Source: Spisula solida (taxonomy: Eukaryota > Mollusca > Bivalvia > Venerida > Mactridae). From it: a stretch of DNA of 64,000 bases. Positions 48,101 through 64,000 of the stretch are shown here, piece by piece. Location of the stretch: the NCBI GenBank assembly GCA_947247005.1, contig OX365949.1:17921130-17985129 (forward strand), in the 5' to 3' direction. Each line of letters begins with the position of its first letter. The first letter of the stretch is position 1. The position numbers were made by a program, and so were the translations under genes. A model generated the notes under the pieces. The model was given only the letters and a program-made list of their open reading frames with translations, made no database searches and had not been told where the DNA came from.

Positions 48101-51100
48101 TTTCACAATTAACCAAGAACTCTATTTATATCATATACGTGTACTGTGTTAATTTGTAAGTAATGCGTCACGGTGTTATTTACTGTAGTGAGCCACATGA
48201 GCAAGAAAATAAGATTTTACTTCATAATGAAATAGTGAAAAAAAATCAAAATTCGCTGTACCCCCGCCATTCTTCTGTGCTAGGTACGGGAACCTCCAGA
48301 CGTTACCCAACCCGACGGCGAATCCGACGACGGCGAGTATGTACTGTGCCTTGTTGTCCCATGTTTCCCGACTGCTGACTGTTTCATCACTATCTTCTGA
48401 TCCTGAAAACATATAAGATCTGTTGTAACAACTAGGGTTTCACTTAAAGGTGCTGTCTCACAGATTGGGCTAATTTTTTTGTATATCGTGATTTTTCAAC
48501 CATACCAAGTATTGATGTAATAGAAAGACACTGACGGTTGCTTTATGAAATAGTTGGTGTAAAGAAGCAATTTTGATCACTCTCGATATAGCCCACTGAG
48601 TATTTTTTTCTTGAAAAAAAGCGCTAAGTTTCCTACCAACATGCTTTATGAATTATGTAATTCACACGTGATCGACCTGTAACATCAACAAACTACAGCG
48701 TAAACATCAGTGAGGTATTTGGTGCTTTTTTCGATTCGTTTTCATCAAATGCGAACAAATTTCAGACAATTTAAGTAATAGTAGTGTTAATTCTATAGGG
48801 TATTAATACTAAATAACTACAAAATTCCGAAGTTTTTCAAGTTATTTTTGATGTCAGTGTGGTTGTTTATGAGCCATACAGGCAACTATACCAAATTTAC
48901 CCGAATATTTGACAATGTTATTTTATTTTTCAAATACACCAATATGTGAGGCAGTCCCTTTAAGGGTTTCACTAGGATCTGAAACTGACTAGTTATATGT
49001 TATGATTAATATAAGTAGGTATACTGGATTAAAATAATGTTTATATAATAGGACAATTTGACCATTCAATCAAACCACGCATGTTAATTTAATTAACATG
49101 CGTGATCAAACACATTCTTGAAATCAAATAATATGACTTCCTAGAATATTTTAAGGGGATTCAAGGATCAAATGAAAATCTTATTATTGATACATCTAGT
49201 ACTTCATAAATTTCACGTGATTGTGAATGTGCAAAATCCGGTGTTACATTGCACGTGATTGTGGATGTGCGAAATCCGGTGTTACATTGCACGTGATTGT
49301 GGATGTGCGAAATCCGGTGTTACATAACACGTGATTGAGGTTGTGCGAAATCTGTTGTTACGGCATTAGTGTACAGTGTTGCTTATCATTCAAAAACAAG
49401 TCACATTTCCTGCACAATTCTATAGATGGGAAGCTACTGACTTAACATAATATACTAAGTATGCAAAACTATATTTGTTCGATTGTCAGAGATAATCCTT
49501 ACGCAAACGGAACCAGCTGGGTACTGTTTTACTAACATTGCGTAAATGTCGCGTAAGTTTACGGATATATTTGTCACTTACGCAAATCCTTAAGTGTGTT
49601 TTACTAATCGATCGCAAGTTGTTGCATAAATTTACGTAAAAATATTGAATATTGAACGTAGACCGGGCCACAATAGAGAGGTTGCGAAATGCAACGTGTA
49701 ACGTGTACGTGTACGTGAATACTATTTGTGGGTATTTCGTCATACAGGTATGTGTAGTTTCTACATGTAACGGACGTGTGACAGACGAAATTATAATGTG
49801 TACTACGTCACACAGGTATGCGTATGCACGAGAAACCCAACATTTTATCGCCGATAGTCTCAGTGAGTTTATATAAACACTAATTATCGATTAACGAGGA
49901 AATCATATCACAACTGCCATGTGATGTTACACGCACACGTTGTGTTTCGCAAGCCTATTTTAATTGCAACGTGTACGCATACATGTACGGATAGCTACAC
50001 GTACACGTAGTCGTACACGTTCGAATCGCAACCTCTCTAATATTACCAATATAACGGGAACCAGAGTGAATAAATATACAGAAAAGCTCGATAAGTTTTG
50101 ATGATTAAACATGTTTATATTACTAATCACCGTCTATAACAACAAGTGACGGTCAAAAATCAACAGTGCATGGCAAAAACTCCTCACTACGTTCATATTT
50201 GCTATTTACGGTCACTCGGACCTTGCGTAGAATTACGCCAATACTTACGACAAAACATGAGAAAAAATATCTTAGTAAAACGCATTTGCGCAAATATTAT
50301 CGACGTACGCAATATTTACGGAAAACTTAGAGTTACGCTAGCGTAAATGCTTTGATAAAACAGTATCCAGGGTACTGTTTTACTAACATTGCGTAAATGT
50401 CACGTAAGTTTACGCAAATATTTGTCACTTACGCAAATCCTTAAGTGTGTTTTACTAAACGATCGCAAGTTGTTGCATACATTTACGTAAAAATATTTAA
50501 TATTGAACGTAGACCGGGCCATAATATTATCAATATAACGGGAACCAGAGTGAATAAATATACATAAAAGTTCGATAAGTTTTGATGATTAAACAGGTTT
50601 ATATTACTAATCACGGTCTATAACAACAAGTGACGGTCGAAACTCAACAGTGCGTGGCAAAAACTCCTCACTACGTTCATATTTGCTATTTACGCTTACT
50701 CCGACCTTGCGTAGAATTACGCCAATACTTACGACAAAACATCAGAAAAAATATCTTAGTAAAACGCATTTGCGCAAATATTATCGACGTACGCAATATT
50801 TACGGAAAACTTAGAGTTACGCTAGCGTAAATGCTTTGATAAAACAGTACCCAGAAGCTTACTATGTATTGTTGTTTGGCTTCATTGCAGTTTATTTAAC
50901 TTCTTATACAAACTCGACAACAATCACGCCACTTTAACTATTGTGGTGTGTAAATACGATGATATCAAAGGACTGTATTCAAAATATTTCACGTGTGCCA
51001 CACCACGTGTTATATTGCAGGACGTAGTTCATCTCCAGTGCATTAATTTACATAAAGTTTTACAAAAAATATATACGAGTATTTCGATGAATAGAAAATC

Positions 51101-52108
51101 GTTTTGCCCTGTTCTAGCATTGTAAAACAGTGTCCTAATGAGTGACCAAAAGCAAGAGCATCGCCTACGAGTGATGGACACTCGACTTTCTGGTATTTGG
51201 TAGTAGATCTACTTAGGGCAGCCATTCTACTAAAATCCCTAAGAGATTTTTTGGCGGGAAATAACATCAAAGTTTGAGAGCGCTTAAAATAATTTTAAAA
51301 ATACATGCCGTCTAAACATAATTATACAAACTCCTTACTTTATGCAGGAATTACACATTTAATCGTTTGCACCAGGTTTCCGGTGATTTATTTTTTAAAC
51401 AAAACTGGGGAAGCACAGTTTTCAATTTCATTTATAAATGTTGCATCTATGAATGTGTTAACTGGTTAAACCTCATGGTGATATAAGTAGAATAGCCACC
51501 ACATTTAGAAACATCGCTCACGCTGCATTAAACATTGCACATCAAACTCTAGACGACGTAGAGATAATCATAAATAAACATGTTATAAGCATAATTATCA
51601 ATTCTTTATATTTCTAGCAACTTTTCTATTATACCCCCCCCCCCCCTCCCCCTCGTATAGTTATATTAATGTTACAGCTAATCAAATCATGAAAATAATT
51701 CATTGAGGTTTTTCTTTAAAACTCGTATTCATGTGTGTAATACAATGTTACGTATTTTAAGATACTATGTTGTATGTAATTCAAACGGTTTCTCACTAAA
51801 TTGCATTATAAAGTGGATAGATGTTGTATTTTCTCTCAACGGTCCAAAACATGAAGAGATAAGCATACGACATGGTGACAATGCTTATACATTAACATAC
51901 GATGACTTAAGAAAGGCGCGTGAAACTATGTACATTGTGTAATACAAATATGATTGAAGACGATTCAATTATCTGTATTTCATACATATTGTAGAAAAAT
52001 AAATTGCTAACATTTAACAGTACCTTTTCTTTTTATAAGTCCGTCCGTAGAATCAGCAGCCTCGGCCGCTTCCGACTTGAGCATTTCCACAACTTTCGAC
52101 TCCGCCAT
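36135..52108 (-). CDS. SLC6 neutral amino acid transporter, B0AT/SIT1-like (SLC6A18-20 group)
   Basis: A complete gene. Coding exons: 52024-52108, 48262-48402, 47365-47669, 46799-46960, 46288-46398, 6a 45242-45443 or 6b 44630-44831, 43487-43695, 41637-41838, 40900-41059, 39195-39354, 36981-37090, 36135-36381. All junctions are GT-AG, phases agree, and the total is 697 residues. The protein carries [16 protein letters not shown] (helix 1, sodium and substrate site), AIGQRLRKG after helix 2, and a glycosylated second external loop with paired cysteines (sequons NTS and NIS). It also has QIFFSL-x-LAFG in helix 6, GFKATQ, and [13 protein letters not shown] in helix 7/8. [20 protein letters not shown] and [15 protein letters not shown] set it apart from GABA, monoamine and glycine carriers and match the B0AT group. 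Expected role: sodium-coupled uptake of neutral or imino acids at the plasma membrane. The start codon lies in GGATGGCGG. Confidence 0.95.
38233..39037. repeat. 44-bp minisatellite, 18 copies, in SLC6 intron 10
   Basis: Eighteen near-identical units beginning TATCGACATAATAGCAGCCG and ending GGATAGGTAGGTAGG, plus a 13-base partial. The fifth to seventh units share TATGG in place of TATCG, and one unit near 38915 has CACACAG, so the array is young and recently homogenised. As 44 is not a multiple of three, one strand reads through all three frames in turn; the resulting 270- to 350-codon frames are artefacts. Confidence 0.95.
39041..39113. repeat. 20-bp inverted repeat flanking the 44-bp array
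   Basis: TCACAGGCTTTCGGTGCGAT at 39041-39060 faces its complement at 39094-39113 with a single mismatch across a 33-base loop. It could be a small MITE or a hairpin directly abutting the minisatellite. Confidence 0.7.
39368..39550. mobile_element. Putative MITE in SLC6 intron 9
   Basis: TTACTGTACAGCCTCTGTAT at the left and GCTATACAGAGG ... GGTTTTACTGTATA at the right are imperfect inverted ends with TACTGTA termini. Just upstream (in transcript sense downstream) of exon 10. Family uncertain. Confidence 0.4.
41142..41218 (+). repeat. tRNA-like sequence (SINE head) in SLC6 intron 8
   Basis: AGTGCCT at 41142 can pair with AGGCACT at 41212, and inside lie AACTCAATGGTTAGCGCG (A box) and CCCGGGTTCAAATACGGG (B box). 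The anticodon arm does not form a proper stem and the T-loop is oversized, so a working tRNA is unlikely. It is better read as the head of a tRNA-derived SINE or a tRNA pseudogene, antisense to SLC6. Confidence 0.55.
41902..42042. mobile_element. MITE family 2, copy in SLC6 intron 7
   Basis: GCATTGGTAAAAGTTAGAAA at the left, GAAAACTTTCTGCCATGC at the right, with internal AAATAAAGAAAAACAGCC and CCTGAAGTTCAG. The same element recurs at 44168-44312 and 47844-47983. The most diverged of the three. Confidence 0.7.
44168..44312. mobile_element. MITE family 2, copy between SLC6 exons 6b and 7
   Basis: Ends CATGGGTGAAAGTTAGAAAT and AAAACTTTCACCCA are inverted; the interior AAATAAAGAAAAAC and CCTGAAGTTCAGGC is shared with the other two copies. 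Confidence 0.75.
44630..44831 (-). CDS. SLC6 alternative exon 6b (Ser at substrate-site position)
   Basis: 202 nt; acceptor CTTATTGCAG, donor G|GTAACT; phases 0 and 1, the same as 6a. Residues 269-335 read [10 protein letters not shown] onward with [18 protein letters not shown], which is the form known in vertebrate B0AT-type proteins. The frame is intact with no sign of decay. Using both exons, or neither, would shift the frame in exon 7. Confidence 0.9.
45242..45443 (-). CDS. SLC6 alternative exon 6a (Gly at substrate-site position)
   Basis: 202 nt; acceptor ATATTTCAG, donor G|GTATTA; enters phase 0 and leaves phase 1. It encodes 67 residues (269-335 of the protein) plus the first base of Gly336. 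It covers helix 5 end to helix 6 and the following loop, with [18 protein letters not shown]. It aligns gap-free to 6b, with 52 of 67 residues identical. The Gly at residue 290 is the position equivalent to LeuT Ser256. It lies upstream of 6b in the transcript, separated by a 410-base intron. Confidence 0.9.
46994..47136. repeat. TTCG tetranucleotide tract in SLC6 intron 3
   Basis: About 36 uninterrupted copies of GTTC/TTCG. In the sense of the gene it reads CGAA repeated and ends 33 bases before the exon 4 boundary. Perfect units imply high length instability. Thr-Asn-Glu-Arg and Phe-Val-Arg-Ser frames across it are artefacts. Confidence 0.97.
47844..47983. mobile_element. MITE family 2, copy in SLC6 intron 2
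   Basis: Ends CATGGGTGAAAGTTTGAAAT and AAAACTCCACCCATG; shares the AAATAAAGAAAAACAGCC core with the other two SLC6 intronic copies. Confidence 0.75.
49076..49104. repeat. Perfect 14-bp palindrome in SLC6 intron 1
   Basis: CACGCATGTTAATT and its exact complement are separated by a single T. One arm (TTAATTAAC-A/G-TGCGTG) recurs as single copies at 53746-53763 and 54384-54401. Confidence 0.8.
49214..49364. repeat. 38-bp tandem repeat, 4 copies, with CACGTGA boxes
   Basis: Units start at 49214, 49252, 49290 and 49328 with CACGTGATTG, followed by GATGTGCGAAATCCGGTGTT. The CACGTG hexamer, an E-box, is kept in all four although other positions vary. It lies in intron 1 of the SLC6 gene. Confidence 0.9.
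49517..50370. mobile_element. DNA transposon family 4, copy A (carrying a nested element)
   Basis: Ends are CTGGGTACTGTTTTA and its inverse (TAAAACAGTATCCAG). The interior is rich in TTTACGTAA words. It abuts copy B (50368-50854) head-to-tail and is about 370 bases longer because another element is inserted at 49675-50038. No transposase frame. Confidence 0.85.
49675..50038. mobile_element. Nested 364-bp MITE in transposon copy A
   Basis: AGAGAGGTTGCGA at the left faces TCGCAACCTCTCT at the right (13-base perfect inverted ends), with further imperfect symmetry in GTGTACGTG words. It is flanked by AAT on both sides, and the empty site is seen once in copy B (CCATAATATTATC), so a 3-bp target duplication is supported. 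Confidence 0.85.
50368..50854. mobile_element. DNA transposon family 4, copy B
   Basis: Uninterrupted version of the element in copy A: starts GGTACTGTTTTACTAACATT, ends GATAAAACAGTACCCAG. Internal 66-codon frames (50146-50346 in A, 50630-50830 in B) are near-identical only because the DNA is repeated. Confidence 0.85.
51634..51653. repeat. Poly-C tract
   Basis: Thirteen C in a row followed by TCCCCCC on the plus strand, in SLC6 intron 1. Confidence 0.95.
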
Positions 52109-54640
52109 CCTTAAAAATAGTTTGCAAAACTTTCTAACAGAGACAGTACGTGTTGCTCGTTACGTCGTCAACTGGTCAATGTTTGATCAAGAAAGGGTCT
52201 CACACATACGTGTACAGATGTTTTAAATCTACAAGACGTCTCCCTGCTGATTGCACACACGGCACAATTAATATGTGCATGGAAAGTACAGGTATTATCT
52301 TATCAGGCCAAACGTCGTTAATGATTGGTTTATTGTAATACCCTGCAAGATGAGATACTGATTAAATAAGGAAACGAATTAAAACTTCATACATAAATTA
52401 CATTGTAAACGTCAATGACTTCCTGTTTATCTTAATTACTTGCCAAATCAGACAGTTTTTTTTATGATTAAATAGGTTTATCGACTTTCAGATCAACACG
52501 TAAACCCAATATATTTGATACAATAGCCTTATCGAAGCCATGTGAAATAGCGTGGGTTGTATAAGTTACGTAAGATGGTTCGATAAGGAAAGAATACTGA
52601 TATCGGGTCATTGTTGTTTTGCCCTCTGGCCTATTAGAAGTGTACACAAATATATATTTACAATGCTCCTTATACAAACAAAGGAAGCGTCTCTCGTACC
52701 ATTCCAAAATCCACTATCAAAACTATACAGATTTTTGTGTCCAAATTGACATATTTTACAAACGAATTAAGGTAGCATTAGCAACATTGCGTTTACAATG
52801 GGTTGCATGCTGTATAGACGCTATAAATGGACAGTATCCGAACGGAATCAAACAGTGCCATTTTTTTTTATTTTTACTTTATTTTTTAATAGAATAAAAT
52901 ACTTTATTTCATCAATACTATCTTCGCGTTCGTATAAAAATACACAAACCAAAGACCATGCCCCAATTCCACGAAAAAACTTAAGTTATTGCTCAGCTGA
53001 GATTGCTATTTTGAATTTAAATAGGACTACAATTATAGTCTTGTGATGTCGATTGCTACCAGAAACTGTATTTATTCCTAAATAATGATTTAGTAGTTGA
53101 GTTTTGTATGAAATGTTCATGGAAATCCAACAGTAATGAACAATAAAGCACTTCGTACTTGAGCTTGTTATAACAGACTTAAGATTTTGCTTTAGATGTT
53201 AATAACTTAAAACAGGTAGTTGTATTAGAGGCTATTCAACTACCTGCTTAAAAGCACTATTTTCTGTAAAAATGGGACTGATTATGTATTGCACTATTAA
53301 ATTGACATCTAACTGTGAAAAAACAATGTATTCAAATATACATTTGAGTCATTTAACCACCAAAATATGTTTTTAAAATAACAGTCTCAACTTGAAGCAA
53401 TAACTTTTTCGTGGAATTGGGGCCTGTATATGTAGATCTTTGCCCAAAATTAATAATGAAAAAGATGAACATATTCGAATTATATGAACTAGATCTACAT
53501 TTTACAACTACAGTTGTGTTAAACAGGAGCTGTTCTATATTTTTTTTGTATAATAATATCCCTGTTTCAAATAACGTTTGAATTACGTTTGTGACGTCAC
53601 ACGTACTGAATCCAGACTGTCCGGGTGACAGTACAGCACTTAATCAAGCGCGCTTAATGGTCGAGACACGTCATTAGATGACCCACATTCTACCCAAATC
53701 CTGATCGCAAATGACTAAATGTATAACCATGAAGTTTTATCAAAATTTAATTAACGTGCGTGGTAAATACTGTATTCTCTAATATGCATGGGGATTCTTT
53801 TTTGTACTGGTGATCTTTGATATTGCAAGGTTTGTGGGGATGATTCTCCGACCCCCATAAACCAATAGACGGACGGAATAAATGGGGTTATCATTCTGGG
53901 TCCGAACAAATCCTGATCGGCAATAAGTGTAGGCCTACACTTATTCTAGAAAACTTAGATAAACATGATTATTCCTTTGCTATTGTCTAGTGATAAAATC
54001 TTGTTTCGCATATTTAATTAACACATTGCGTTATCATGTGGCGAGCATCTAGGGGCTTGCCACGTGGTCTGCGAAATGGTCTTATCATAATATACAACCG
54101 CGCATATAATATTACATATATGATTGATGCGTAGGATGATGTCTTCTGTCCAACACAGTGAGTGTTCATGCATGCATGCATTGTTTTGATAATATCGGTA
54201 TAAGAAGACCACGTGGCCAAAGCATAATACAGAATACCCTGTTTTCTATTTTTAAAGAATTACTCATTTTTATCTGTAAAATTATGTGGATCAACGTATA
54301 AATTAGTTTTGCTTTCATACGATCGTGAAATCAAAGATCATACACACATCGTATTCTTTGGTGAAATCACGAAGGTATATCAAATTTAATTAACGTGCGT
54401 GGTGAAATCAAATGATGAGTCGACTATAGACTTAAGTTTAACTACAGTAGAGGCCTATTAAATTTTTGATAATTATGACTGCCTTTTTAAAATAAAACTT
54501 TGATTGTTTTGAGGATGTGATACGGAGTGGAGACTAAATGATCAGAAAATTCGATAGGCACGCTTTGTCAAAAAAAATCTGAATCCTTTCAGTACTATGA
54601 TGAAAGTAATAAATACGATGTAAAAATGTTACACTAACAC
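52109..54640. other. Intergenic space between divergent SLC6 and PSMD7
   Basis: Contains the unmapped 5' untranslated region and promoter of the SLC6 gene at its left edge and no supportable third gene. Two copies of AATTTAATTAACGTGCGTGG (about 53744 and 54383) are 640 bases apart and may be ends of a repeat. Short frames at 52468-53046 and 54014-54220 have no domains. Confidence 0.5.
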
Positions 54641-54641
54641 C

Positions 54642-54665
54642 GCCGGAAGTTTATGACGCCATTTT
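54642..54665 (+). promoter_or_regulatory. ETS and YY1-like sites upstream of PSMD7
   Basis: GCCGGAAGT (54642-54650) is a consensus ETS-family site, and CGCCATTTT (54657-54665) is the complement of the YY1 core AAAATGGCG. They lie 70-90 bases before the start codon, as is common in TATA-less housekeeping promoters. The transcription start is not mapped. Confidence 0.5.
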
Positions 54666-54731
54666 CGGCAAAATTGAACAGTCATTGCGCTGAATTTAAT
54701 TGACTTTGTTGTTGAAACTAAACCCAATAAG

Positions 54732-61909
<7,178 letters not shown>

Positions 61910-62494
61910 AAAATGTTAACTCGGTAAAATCATTCTGATCTGGAGTGGTATTGTTACAGAATTGGTAAATTTTCAATACTACCAACTATCACTCAGCACC
62001 CATGCCTCATGAATACATTGATGACGCATTTAATCCTTTTCTTCATGAGTATATATTGCCTTTAAATTCAAGTTGAGAAGTTAAATTTAAGGTTTCCAAT
62101 GTGCTACTGTAAGTTGGTATCAAGTAAACAACATTATTTCTAACATTTTGAGATTTGACTACAAGCATCAAAGTCTTTCTCATATCCTAGAGAAAATATT
62201 CATAAGAAATCATAAAATGATGTGAGGTACCTTTTGAAACTTCTCATGCAAACATTCTGTGCTCAGATATTTACAATGTTTGTCTGATGATAATGTGCTA
62301 CTATTTGATAGTTTGTACCTGTCTGTAGATATTTATGCTGAATTCAATAAACTGTTTATGTACATGTATGTTCCTGTTTTAGGTCTGTTTCTTTCCTTCC
62401 CCATACTTAAATATACTCTGAACTAAACTTATAAATTGACAAGTTTTTGGCAAATACTTGCCTTAGAACAGTCAGTTTGCCATCATGTTGTACA
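61910..62494. other. PSMD7 3' untranslated region and end
   Basis: Continues from the stop codon to the AATAAA at 62346-62351. The remaining 140 bases lead directly into the 21-bp satellite. Confidence 0.7.
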
Positions 62495-64000
62495 CACTGG
62501 TTGGTTACTATGGAGCACTGGTTGGTTACCACAGAACACTGGTTGGTTACTATGGAGCACTGGTTGGCTACCACAGAACACTGGTTGGTTACCATGGGAA
62601 ACTGGTTGGTTACCACAGAACACTGGTTAGTTACCATGGAACACTGGTTGGTTACCATGGAGCACTGGTTGATTACCATGGAACACTGGTTGGTTACCAT
62701 GGAATGCTGGTTGGTTACCATGGAACACTGGTTGGTTACCATGGAACACTGGTTGGTTACCACAGAACACTGGTTGGTTACCATGGAACACTGGTTGGTT
62801 ACCACAGAACACTGGTTGGTTACCATAGAACACTGGTTGGTAATCATGGAGACTGATTGGTTACCATGGAACACTGATTGGTGACCATGGAGCACTGATT
62901 GGTTACCATTTGACACTGATTGGTTACCATTTGACACTGATTGGTTACCATTTGACATGGATTGGTTAACATGGAACACTGATTGGATCCCATGAAACAC
63001 TGATTGGTTACCATGGAACACTGGTTGATAACCATGAAACACTGGTTGGTTACCATGGAACACTGGTTGGTTACCATGGAGCACTGGTTGATTACCATGG
63101 AACACTGGTTGATTACCATGGAGCACTGGTTGATTACCATGGAACACTGGTTGGTTACCATGGAGCACTGGTTGATTACCATGGAACACTGGTTGGTTAC
63201 CATGGAACACTGGTTGGTTACCATGGAACACTGGTTGGTTACCATGGAGCACTGGTTGATTACCATGGAACACTGGTTGGTTACCATGGAGCACTGGTTG
63301 ATTACCATGGAACACTGGTTGGTTACCATGGAACACTGGTTGGTTACCATGGAGCACTGGTTGATTACCATGGAACACTGGTTGGTTACCATGGAACACC
63401 CATTGGTTTACAAGGAACACTGGTTGGATACCATGAAGCATTCTTTTGGAACCATGAAATGCAGGTTTGTAGCCAAGGAGCATAGGTTAGTAACTAAAGA
63501 GCTGTGGTTGGTCCCTGTGAAACACTGGTTAGTAACTAAGGAACACTGGTCGGTCTCAATGAAGCACTGGTTGGTAACTAAGGAGTACTGGTTGTTCTCC
63601 ATGAAGCACTGGTTGGTCTCAATGAAGCACTGGTGGGTAACTATGGAGCACTGTTTGGTCTCCATGAAGCCCTGGTTAGTAACTAAGAAGCACTTGTTGG
63701 TCTCTATAAAGCACTGGTTATTAACTAAGGAACACTGGTTGGTCTTGATGAAACACTGGTTGGTAACTAAGGAGTACTGGTTGGTCTCCATGAAACACTG
63801 GTTGGCGACTAAGGAGTACTGGTTGGTCTCCATGAAACACTGGTTAGTAACTAATGAGTACTGGTTGGTCTCCATGAAACACTGGTTGGTAACTAAGGAG
63901 CACTGGTTGGTCTCCATGAAACACTGGTTGGTCTCCATGAAGCACTGGTTAGTAACTAAGGAGCACTGGTTGGTCTCCATGAAGCACTGGTTAGTAACTA
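62495..64000. repeat. 21-bp satellite, over 70 copies, running off the window
   Basis: The unit is ACTGGTTGGTTACCATGGAA plus C. From 62495 to about 63410 single 21-mers predominate, with variants TTGATTACC and CATGGAGC. From about 63480 a 42-base alternation appears: GGTCTCCATGAAGCACTGGT next to TAGTAACTAAGGAGCACTGG. As 21 is a multiple of three, all frames repeat seven-residue words and stay open; the long frames are artefacts. Confidence 0.95.

Noticed and set aside
50146..50830. Two similar 66-codon frames as a duplicated small gene
   Set aside because: They lie inside two copies of the same non-coding transposon and are similar only because the DNA is repeated.
62407..63980. Long repetitive frames (up to 358 codons) with HGNQPVF- or VTNQCSM-like words
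   Set aside because: The 21-bp satellite keeps all frames open; no domain, no start context, and the frame breaks with unit variants.

Overview
Animal nuclear DNA: AT-rich, genes split by GT-AG introns, and dense in small DNA transposons, tRNA-derived SINEs and minisatellites. A single-exon RING/B-box/propeller TRIM gene and a single-exon SLC46-type transporter (both families are expanded in bivalves), plus the style of the SINE tails, point to a lophotrochozoan, most likely a bivalve mollusc. That assignment is inference; no species call is possible.

Four protein-coding genes can be supported. (1) 16920-18419, minus: intronless SLC46-like major facilitator transporter. (2) 26449-28470, minus: intronless TRIM-type RING protein with two B-boxes, a coiled coil and a C-terminal propeller-like region. 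(3) 36135-52108, minus: a complete SLC6 neutral amino acid transporter of the B0AT/SIT1 type, reconstructed as 12 coding positions and 697 residues with every splice phase checked. Its sixth coding exon exists in two intact tandem versions (6a and 6b). (4) 54732-61909, plus: the proteasome lid subunit Rpn8/PSMD7, five coding exons, 331 residues. A degraded mariner transposase lies at about 20560-20930.

Layout: 1-16.9 kb has no gene I can support. It holds two copies of a roughly 2 kb repeat, each with a polypyrimidine core, several SINEs and small transposons. 18.4-26.4 kb is repeats, including the mariner relic and an 18-bp minisatellite. 28.5-36.1 kb is repeats, including three copies of a 260-bp family, one of them split by a nested transposon dimer. 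SLC6 introns carry a 44-bp minisatellite, a long tetranucleotide tract, one transposon family in three introns, and a tandem transposon pair with another element nested inside. SLC6 and PSMD7 are divergent, with 2.6 kb between their start codons. PSMD7 is followed by a 21-bp satellite that runs off the window.

The most interesting signal is the SLC6 exon pair. Both versions are 202 nt, enter in phase 0, leave in phase 1 and have good splice sites, so exactly one must be used to keep frame. They are about 78% identical in protein and differ at the substrate-site position equivalent to LeuT Ser256 (Gly in 6a, Ser in 6b). This looks like a mutually exclusive splicing switch that could change substrate preference. 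The four genes do not form an evident pathway; their neighbourhood looks incidental.
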